Assembly: GCA_016182605.1 (NCBI GenBank)
Contig: JACPGE010000027.1
Span: 1 to 36,506 of the forward strand
Source: Candidatus Hydrogenedentota bacterium
GTDB taxonomy: Bacteria > Hydrogenedentota > Hydrogenedentia > Hydrogenedentales > JAEUWI01
Length of the DNA stretch: 36,506 bases
Reading direction: 5' to 3'
Within the stretch, counting starts at the first letter, position 1. Every line of letters begins with the position of its first letter. The notes beneath the pieces are model-generated. The model was not told where the DNA came from. It worked only from the letters and a program-made list of their open reading frames with translations, and did no database searches. Shown here piece by piece: positions 25,454 through 31,982 of the stretch. The translations under genes were made by a program, and so were the position numbers.

Positions 25454-25855
25454 TCAGGAATGCGGCGTTTCCTCCGGAAAGAGATCATTCAGCCAGCGCG
25501 CCACGGCTTCGCTCCCGGGGGCCGCGGCGCTTTGCTGCATAAACAGTTTCAATTCATGCCGGTCGAACCACAGGCCGTGGCCACGCCCGCAACAATCGTA
25601 GAGGACCGGCGGCGTGGCCTCCGTCTGGGCCTTGTTCATCGCACCACGGCAGATGGGACAGCGCCGCGTTTGCTCCCGGACTTGAGCGCCTTCACGCATG
25701 GCGCCGAGAAACCGATTGGCGGCGGCGCCCCCGAGGAGCAGCTCCAACTCGCCCTGGTCGAGCCAGATCCCCCCGCAAAGGACGCAATAGTCCACTTCGA
25801 TGCCGTTGTACTCCACCGCGATAAGCGGCTGTTTCATGCAGCGGGGACAATTCAT
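25454..25855 (-). CDS. zinc-ribbon (zf-TFIIB type) protein
   Basis: 133 residues. Two ribbon-like halves: the first has CPRCMK (3-8) and CVLCGGIWLDQGELE, the classic zf-TFIIB pattern; the second has CPICRGAM and a later CCGRGHGLWFDRHELK, a repeat of the same design with a variant second knuckle. Small soluble proteins of this family have no settled function. As first gene of the operon with lemA and htpX it may be an accessory factor, noting that the protease itself ends in two zinc ribbons. Ribosome binding site weak. Divergent from the dprE1-like gene. Confidence 0.88.
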   Translation of the reverse strand: MNCPRCMKQPLIAVEYNGIEVDYCVLCGGIWLDQGELELLLGGAAANRFLGAMREGAQVREQTRRCPICRGAMNKAQTEATPPVLYDCCGRGHGLWFDRHELKLFMQQSAAAPGSEAVARWLNDLFPEETPHS

Positions 25856-26030
25856 GGTTTCATTCTACGGCGGCGTTCATCGCGGTTCAATCGACGCAAT
25901 CAGAAGAGAATACCGGCTCGCGCGCCGGTTTATTCACCCGTGCGGGGCGATGAACTTGGAGGGCCCCGGTGCGGGCGTGTATACTCACCTCTTGCCGTTC
26001 ATATTGACGGGCCAGAGCAAAGGAACCGGT

Positions 26031-27392
26031 GTGGTGGGCGTTCCAAGTACAGAACAACGATTGTCGGGCTGGGGGCGGCTGAATCCAGAGCTGTGCTCGG
26101 TCCACCGGCCGGAAAAGCACCGGACTGTTCGCGAGGCGGTGGAGCAGGCCGGCGGCACGCTGCTGGCCCGCGGACTCGGGCGCAGCTATGGCGACGCGGC
26201 AGTGAATGGCGGCGGCGGCGTGGTGGACATGACGCGCCTGAACCGCTTGCTCGCGTTTGACGCGGAGTCGGGGGTGGTGGAGTGCGAGGCGGGCGTGAGT
26301 CTGGCCGATTTGGTGGCGGCGTTCCTGCCCCGCGGCTGGTTCCTTCCTGTCACACCCGGCACCAAATTTGTCACGGTTGGCGGCGCCATCGCCCACGACA
26401 TCCACGGCAAGAACCACCACCGCGACGGGACCTTTGGCCAGTTTGTGCGCGAGTTCAAGCTGTTGATCGCGAATGGCGAGACCATTTCCTGCTCACGCAA
26501 AGAGAACCAGGACGTCTTCTGGGCCACGATAGGCGGCGCGGGCCTCACGGGAATCATCCTTTCCGCCTCGGTGCGGCTGCAGCCCGTGGAGAGCGCCTAC
26601 TATCTGGTGGACTACCGCCGCGCCAAAAATCTTGAGGACGCCCTGCGCATCTTCGCGGAGACCGATGAGAAGTACCAGTATTCGGTGGCGTGGATCGATT
26701 GCCTGGCGCGCGGAGGATCATTGGGGCGCTCCGTGTTAATGCTCGGCAATTCCGCACCGGTGAGCGCGCTGCCTGCGCACCTGCGCAACAACCCGCTGTG
26801 CCCGCGGGAGAAGCGCAAGACGAATGTGCCCGTGGACATGCCAGAGCTGTTGCTGAATCCCTTGAGCATGAAGATTTACAACACGCTGTTTCATGCGCGC
26901 AATCCGGAGCGCGATGGTGCCGTTGTAGACTTTGACACCTATTACTATCCGCTGGACAGCGTGCACAACTGGAACCGGCTCTACGGCAAGCGCGGCTTCG
27001 CCCAGTTTCAGGCCACGGTGCCGCCGGAGGGCGTTGCGGCGCTGGTGCAGATCCTGGAGCGGATCAGCGCTACGAAGAGCGGCTTCCTGGGCGTGTTGAA
27101 GGCCATGGGCGAACAGAATGAAGGGTTGCTGTCGCACCCGATCAAGGGCTACACGCTCACCCTCGACATCCCCAACCATGGCAAGCTGGGCCCCTTTCTG
27201 CACGGGCTGGACGAGATTCTGCTGGCGCATGGCGGGCGCATCTATCTCGCGAAGGACGCCGTGTCGCGCCCGGAGACGCTGGAGGCGATGTATCCGCGCC
27301 TGAAGCAGTTCCGCGCGGTGAAGGCGAAGGTGGATCCGGAACGGCGCTTCGATTCGAGCCAGGCGCGCCGCCTGGGCATTACAGGAGACTGA
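26031..27392 (+). CDS. dprE1: DprE1-like FAD-dependent sugar oxidase
   Basis: About 453 residues from a GTG at 26031, with aaagga at 26019-26024; this matches the length of mycobacterial DprE1 (461). An ATG at 25950 would add 27 residues but has a poorer site. DprE1 oxidises the 2'-OH of decaprenylphosphoryl-ribose, the first half of epimerisation to the arabinose donor. Shared features: RLSGWGRLNP, ARGLGRSYGDAAVNGGG (FAD binding, 46-62), HDIHGKNHH (122-130, flavin-site His125), FWATIGGAGLTGII, YYYPLD, GFLGVLKAMG and IYLAKDA with Lys408. At the position of mycobacterial Cys387 the sequence GYTLTLDI has Thr377. A DprE2-like gene follows after 4 bp. The true lipid and sugar are unknown. Confidence 0.9.
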   Translation: MVGVPSTEQRLSGWGRLNPELCSVHRPEKHRTVREAVEQAGGTLLARGLGRSYGDAAVNGGGGVVDMTRLNRLLAFDAESGVVECEAGVSLADLVAAFLPRGWFLPVTPGTKFVTVGGAIAHDIHGKNHHRDGTFGQFVREFKLLIANGETISCSRKENQDVFWATIGGAGLTGIILSASVRLQPVESAYYLVDYRRAKNLEDALRIFAETDEKYQYSVAWIDCLARGGSLGRSVLMLGNSAPVSALPAHLRNNPLCPREKRKTNVPVDMPELLLNPLSMKIYNTLFHARNPERDGAVVDFDTYYYPLDSVHNWNRLYGKRGFAQFQATVPPEGVAALVQILERISATKSGFLGVLKAMGEQNEGLLSHPIKGYTLTLDIPNHGKLGPFLHGLDEILLAHGGRIYLAKDAVSRPETLEAMYPRLKQFRAVKAKVDPERRFDSSQARRLGITGD

Positions 27393-27396
27393 CGCC

Positions 27397-28158
27397 ATGG
27401 CCGATGCAACAACGCGCCCGAGCGTAGTCATCCTGGGGGCGACATCCACAATCGCGAAGGCGGCCGCCCATGAATTTGCGCGGCGCGGCCATGCGGTCGT
27501 GCTCGGCGCGCAAGACCATAAAGAGAACAAACGCCACGCATCCGACATTGCCCTGCGCTACAACGTGCCATGTCACGCGCTGCGTTTCGACGCGCAGGAT
27601 TTCAAGAGTCACGCCGCGTGGTTCGAAGAGTGCAAAGCCGCCCTGGGCGGTGTGCCGACGGGCGTCGTGCTCTGCTTCGGGTTTATGGACGAACAAGCGA
27701 ACGCCCAGGCCAGCTTTGAGATTGCACAGAAGACGATCGATATCAACCTCACGGGCGCGGTATCCATTCTGGAGATCGTTGCCGCGGCCTTTGAAATGCG
27801 CAAGAGTGGATTCATCGGCGTGGTGTCTTCCGTGGCGGGCGATCGCGGCCGCCAGACGAACTACATTTACGGCTGTGCGAAGGCGGGCCTCACAACCTAT
27901 TGCCAGGGGCTGCGCAACCGCCTCTTCGCAAGCGGCGTGAGCGTCACCACGATCAAGCCCGGCTTTGTGGACACCAAGATGACCTATGGCCTGCCGCTGC
28001 CCGGCCCCCTCGTGGCCACGCCGGAAAAGGCGGGCGCGATCATCTGCAAGGCCGTGCTCGCGAGGAAGCACGAAGTCTACGTGCCCTTCTTCTGGCGTTT
28101 CATCATGCTGATCATACGCAGCATCCCCGAGTTCCAGTTCAAGAAGATGAAGATTTAG
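27397..28158 (+). CDS. dprE2: DprE2-like short-chain dehydrogenase
   Basis: 253 residues. In mycobacteria DprE2 reduces the keto intermediate made by DprE1, giving decaprenylphosphoryl-arabinose. The cofactor loop is GATSTIA (14-20), a DprE2-like variant of TGxxGIG; DINLTGAV follows, then VVSSVAGDRGR, Tyr158 and Lys162 (YGCAK), and a late KPGFVDTKMT. The C-terminus (FFWRFIMLIIRSIPE) is hydrophobic, which fits a membrane-lipid substrate. An aggag lies just before the ATG, and only 4 bp separate it from the oxidase gene, so the pair very likely works as a two-enzyme epimerase. Confidence 0.88.
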   Translation: MADATTRPSVVILGATSTIAKAAAHEFARRGHAVVLGAQDHKENKRHASDIALRYNVPCHALRFDAQDFKSHAAWFEECKAALGGVPTGVVLCFGFMDEQANAQASFEIAQKTIDINLTGAVSILEIVAAAFEMRKSGFIGVVSSVAGDRGRQTNYIYGCAKAGLTTYCQGLRNRLFASGVSVTTIKPGFVDTKMTYGLPLPGPLVATPEKAGAIICKAVLARKHEVYVPFFWRFIMLIIRSIPEFQFKKMKI

Positions 28159-28166
28159 GCGGGGAT

Positions 28167-28886
28167 TCAGCCGGCCATCAGCCCGGGGAGCGCATCCCGG
28201 AATGCCGCCCAACACGCGAAGGTGTGCTCTGCGGTGGTCGTTTCGGCGAAGCGGCTGTTCACTGCGGTGAAGAGTGCGCCCTGACCGCCAAGACGCTGCA
28301 CCCCCACAATGTCGGTGGGATCGAGATCGCCGATGTGCAAAAGCGCTTGCGGCGCCACGCCAAGTTTTTCCGCGGCTGCATGAAACATGCGCGGGTGCGG
28401 CTTGGCCACGCCCTCTTCGTCTGAGAAGACCGCCGCAGTCAAAAGCCCCGTGAAGCCATGTTCGTCAAGAAAGCGGCGCAACACATATCCGGGGTTCATG
28501 CCGCTGTCGCTGATGACGGCCACGGGCACATGGCTTTGCGCGGCGCGCACGGCGTCGAGCGCGCCCTCGATGGGCACGGGGGGAAAGGTGTAAATCGCCG
28601 TGGCGAAGAGTTCGGTCAGTTCGGTCTCGTCGGTTTCGCCGAGGGCAACACCGAGCCGCGTGGCGGTCATGCGCACGGCATCGACGGGATTGAGGGTGCG
28701 CTGTTCGCGCACGTGCGTGCGGAAGAATTCGGCGTGCACCTCGCCTTGTACTTCGAGCACCCGATCCAGTGCCACGCCGGTGCGGGCAGCGAAGCCTTCA
28801 CAGCGCATGCGGTGGCGCTCTTCACGATTGTCCTCGCGAAAGAGCGTGTTCCAGAAGTCGAAGGTAATGGCCTGGATGCCACTCAC
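28167..28886 (-). CDS. HAD-superfamily hydrolase
   Basis: 239 residues from a GTG at 28886 that overlaps the TGA of the upstream acyltransferase (GTGA). Longer in-frame readings lie out of frame within that gene and are not credible. Motif I is FDFWNTL with nucleophile Asp10; position +2, normally Asp, is Trp12, as in a known DFWxTL subgroup. Motif II is VAVISDSG (Ser126), motif III Lys162 in GVAKPHPRMF, motif IV GDLDPTDIVG (Asp187, Asp192). A helical cap fills residues about 16-95. Likely a phosphatase or related enzyme; the missing general acid could mean altered chemistry. Substrate unknown. Confidence 0.9.
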   Translation of the reverse strand: MSGIQAITFDFWNTLFREDNREERHRMRCEGFAARTGVALDRVLEVQGEVHAEFFRTHVREQRTLNPVDAVRMTATRLGVALGETDETELTELFATAIYTFPPVPIEGALDAVRAAQSHVPVAVISDSGMNPGYVLRRFLDEHGFTGLLTAAVFSDEEGVAKPHPRMFHAAAEKLGVAPQALLHIGDLDPTDIVGVQRLGGQGALFTAVNSRFAETTTAEHTFACWAAFRDALPGLMAG

Positions 28887-29476
28887 TCGTAGCGGTCTTC
28901 CTGGATGCCCTGCTTCGCCACAAGATCGCGGTACTCTTGCAGCTTCGCCTCCGGCACGCCCTCGGTGCGGTGGCCGATCTTGCGCGCGGGGTTGCCCACC
29001 CAGATCTCGAGCGGCCCCACGTCCGAAAGCACCACGGAATGGTTGCCCACCACGGCACTGTCGCCAATGGTGACGCCAGGACCGATAAAGCAACCGCTGC
29101 CGATGAAGGTATTTTCGCCGATGTGCACCGGCGCGGTCTCCACCGGCGCCGCCTGCCACCCGGTCTCCGTATTCTGGAAGCAATAATGGGTGTCGGTGAT
29201 GTACGTGTACTCCGCGATCCCTGCGTAGGCGCCAATCGTCACGAGTTCGTGCGCCTCCACCAGGCAGCCCCAGCTCAGGCCGGTGCGGTTGCCGAAGAGG
29301 ATCTTGCCCTCGCCCCAGGTGCGGCAGGTGGCATTGTTGCGGAAGCGGCACCGATCGCCCATCTCCACGTGGCCGTAGATGTTCACCAACTCAATGGGGA
29401 ACTGGCAGCGCTTGCCCAGGCGGGCAAATTTGCGGCGGTGTTTGAGGCTCAACCACGTGCGGACCAGCGTGTTCAT
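28883..29476 (-). CDS. hexapeptide-repeat (LbH) acyltransferase
   Basis: 197 residues. The ATG at 29476 has aaggag upstream; an in-frame start at 29599 lacks one. Left-handed beta-helix repeats run from about residue 35 to 165, for example VNIYGHVEMGDRCRFR, ELVTIGAYAGIAEY and the strong run VHIGENTFIGSGCFIG then VTIGDSAVVGNHSVV. ITDTHY contains the His used as catalytic base in acetyltransferases of the maltose/galactoside type. A VGNPARKIG end is typical of O-acetyltransferases. It likely acetylates a sugar, perhaps in cell-surface glycan synthesis. Cotranscribed with the downstream HAD gene through a 4-bp overlap. Confidence 0.9.
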   Translation of the reverse strand: MNTLVRTWLSLKHRRKFARLGKRCQFPIELVNIYGHVEMGDRCRFRNNATCRTWGEGKILFGNRTGLSWGCLVEAHELVTIGAYAGIAEYTYITDTHYCFQNTETGWQAAPVETAPVHIGENTFIGSGCFIGPGVTIGDSAVVGNHSVVLSDVGPLEIWVGNPARKIGHRTEGVPEAKLQEYRDLVAKQGIQEDRYE

Positions 29477-29607
29477 GGGGGCTCCTTCGGCGGGTATTGT
29501 AGCCGAAGGGCGCCGGCAGATGCAGCCGGGGCAGGTCTTCGCGTGTATTCGCGGCCACTCTAAGTTTTCGGCGGCCTTAAGTTGAGGGATCGCGGGCATT
29601 ATTGGTG

Positions 29608-29636
29608 TTGTATTGATCGCGGATCAGCCGTATAAT
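29608..29636 (+). promoter_or_regulatory. sigma-70-type promoter for the Ser/Thr kinase operon
   Basis: TTGTAT at 29608-29613 and a consensus TATAAT at 29631-29636 with a 17-base spacer. Predicted transcription starts near 29643, about 105 bases before the kinase ATG. Confidence 0.65.
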
Positions 29637-29747
29637 CAACTCTTGGTGTGATCTGGACGTCAACGTGAGGCAGTGAACGATGGATCTGGGTTGCGGGGTT
29701 GAACTGTATCTGCGCGGTGGCTTTCGCCGCCCCGTGGAGCACGCTGC

Positions 29748-31976
29748 ATGATCGCCGCCAGTCAGCCCCGGCCCGGCGACACGCTCGGCAAATACCAGAT
29801 TCTCTCCGAGATTGGCCGTGGCGGCATGGGGGTGGTTTACCTTGCGCTGGACCAGTCCCTGGATCGGCAGGTGGCCCTGAAAGTATTGCCTCCGAGCCTG
29901 ACGATGGACACGGAGTTCATTCGGCGTTTCCGGCAGGAGGCGAAGACCATCGCGACGATCGCGCATCCCAATGTGGTCCATGTGCATGCGTTTGAGATCG
30001 TGGACGGCATACCCCTTATCGAGATGGAGTATATCGAAGGGGGATCGCTGGCGCGGAAGCTGTACACCGGCGCGGTTTCGCCCGCTGCGGTGGTGCGCTA
30101 TGCCTATGGTGTGGCGGGCGCGCTGGCCTGGTGCCACGGCATGAACGCGGTGCACCGGGACGTGAAGACCTCGAATATTCTAATCGACAACCGGAACCAG
30201 GCCCGTCTGGCGGATTTTGGCATTGCAAAGGCGATGGCGGATACGGAGCTGGATCAGTTTACGCAGTCGCGGTCGGGCAATTTCCGGGGCACGCCCCACT
30301 ATGTGCCTCCGGAGGCGTGGGATGGCCAGGCGCCAACGCCTGCCTGGGATATCTATTCGCTGGGCGTGGTGATGTTTGAGGCGGCGACGGGCACGTTGCC
30401 GTACCCGGCAAACACGCCGCTGGAACTGATCAAGCGTATCGCGTCGTCGCCGCCGCCGTCCGTGCGCGGCACGCATCTGGGCATCTCGGACTCATTGGGC
30501 GCGCTTATCGAGGACATGCTGAAGACGGACCCCGAGCGCCGGGTGGGCGACGCGGCGGCGGTGTGCAAGCGGCTGGAAGACACGCCGGAATATGCCGCGC
30601 CGGGCAACACGCGGAACGACACGCAGGTAATTCCCCGGCCATCGCGCCGTGTGAAGCTTCCCGCACAGGGACCGCGCAGCATTCGATTGGCCACAGCGTT
30701 ATGGTCGGGGCTGCTCTTGCTTGTTCTTGCTGTTGCGTGCGCCTTCTATTTCGCCCCTGCGGGCCGCACCACCGCCTCTGGCACAATGGCGGCCATGGAG
30801 CGGGCGCCACTGCTCGAATACAGCCGGCTGCCGGCAAACTATTCCGATGACATGGTGCTTTCGCATTCCGGCAATGTTGCGGGAGGCGAATACCGGATTT
30901 TTCGCACACATCCGCCCAGTGTTTCCGGCTGGCCGGAAGAATCCTGGCTCGTCAGTTTTGCGGCGGACGGCGCACCTATCGCGGTGGTGGCCTTCAGTCT
31001 GGCGCGATTGGCGGCATTCAGCCTGGCGCCGTCGGGCAATACGGATGAGTACGTTGTTGAGGGACAGTGGGCCGGCTATATGGATGCGCAGGGCGCCACG
31101 TTCCGGCGCGGCGCGGTCCGCGGCCATCTTCAGCTGCCGGTTTCAACGCATCATCTTGTGGGCGTGCTCGAATACACTGCGGAGCAGTTGGGCACCAGTG
31201 TTGAGATACCGGTGACGGCTTCGCTGCACGACACGATCGCGACGGACACCCGCTTCGTCCACGAACTAGAGGCGTCGCCCTATCTGCAACCGTTGCTCTT
31301 TTCCGAGTTGATACCGCGCAGGCAGTCCTGGGTGAATGAGATCGCGTCGCTTTTTCCCTTCCACAATGAAGAGGCCGGAAGGGCCGTGCTGGAGCCGTTG
31401 CCAGAGGGCAGTTTCTCCGTAGACGGCGCTCTGGACGATTCGTTGTGGGCTGCGCGCTTTTCCACGGCGGAGAGTGCGCCGGGGGCGCTGGAAGGCTTGC
31501 CGCATGCGGCACGGCCCCGGATGCACTTCGCCTGCGATGGACAGCAGTTGGCCCTGGGCATGCAGTGCCGGCCTCCCGCCAGTACGGGGAAGCTGTTTTT
31601 CAAGCTGCACTTCATGCCGGCATTTATGGCGCCTCTGCAGGGGAGTCCGGTATTGCGTGTGGCCATCGACATGAGCAGTGGCGAAGCTACCGAGTGGCCT
31701 GGCAGCCGGGATGCGGCGCCAAGACCGGCCCAAGGGGCCTTCGCCGTGAGCCGCTCTGGGGACTGGTGGAATGTGGAGGGGGCGCTGCCGCTCTCCGGCT
31801 TTGGCGAGGCCGTGGCGGCGCCCACGCATGGGAGCCTGTGGCGCTTGAATGCCACCGTGTATGAAGAATTTGAATCGGGTGAGAAAGAGGTGCTGTGCCG
31901 GTGGGGCGGCCCGGACGCTGCGGATCTTGCGCACGGCGCGGTGCTTCGCTTTGAGGAAAAAGGAATGAAGGAATAG
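29748..31976 (+). CDS. transmembrane Ser/Thr protein kinase with outer CBM9-like domain
   Basis: 742 residues. The kinase domain (about 15-280) is complete: GRGGMGVVY loop (23-31), Lys45 in VALKVL, HRDVKTSN with Asp138, DFG (156-158), GTPHYVPPEA and DIYSLGVVMFE. One membrane helix lies at about 315-336. The outer part (340-742) begins with a domain I do not recognise (about 345-550) and ends with VDGALDDSLWAARF at about 558 onward, then GDWWNVEGALPLSGFG and SLWRLNATVYEE near 690-725, the pattern of CBM9/DOMON-like carbohydrate-binding domains. Expected role: sense an extracytoplasmic ligand, perhaps a glycan, and phosphorylate cytoplasmic targets. It lies 6 bp upstream of the ELWxTDGT gene in one operon. 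Confidence 0.92.
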   Translation: MIAASQPRPGDTLGKYQILSEIGRGGMGVVYLALDQSLDRQVALKVLPPSLTMDTEFIRRFRQEAKTIATIAHPNVVHVHAFEIVDGIPLIEMEYIEGGSLARKLYTGAVSPAAVVRYAYGVAGALAWCHGMNAVHRDVKTSNILIDNRNQARLADFGIAKAMADTELDQFTQSRSGNFRGTPHYVPPEAWDGQAPTPAWDIYSLGVVMFEAATGTLPYPANTPLELIKRIASSPPPSVRGTHLGISDSLGALIEDMLKTDPERRVGDAAAVCKRLEDTPEYAAPGNTRNDTQVIPRPSRRVKLPAQGPRSIRLATALWSGLLLLVLAVACAFYFAPAGRTTASGTMAAMERAPLLEYSRLPANYSDDMVLSHSGNVAGGEYRIFRTHPPSVSGWPEESWLVSFAADGAPIAVVAFSLARLAAFSLAPSGNTDEYVVEGQWAGYMDAQGATFRRGAVRGHLQLPVSTHHLVGVLEYTAEQLGTSVEIPVTASLHDTIATDTRFVHELEASPYLQPLLFSELIPRRQSWVNEIASLFPFHNEEAGRAVLEPLPEGSFSVDGALDDSLWAARFSTAESAPGALEGLPHAARPRMHFACDGQQLALGMQCRPPASTGKLFFKLHFMPAFMAPLQGSPVLRVAIDMSSGEATEWPGSRDAAPRPAQGAFAVSRSGDWWNVEGALPLSGFGEAVAAPTHGSLWRLNATVYEEFESGEKEVLCRWGGPDAADLAHGAVLRFEEKGMKE

Positions 31977-31982
31977 CCTTTC

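Noticed and set aside
28887-29351. In-frame N-terminal extension of the HAD protein
   Set aside because: This part is an alternative frame of the acyltransferase gene. The GTG at 28886 with GTGA overlap gives the normal HAD start.
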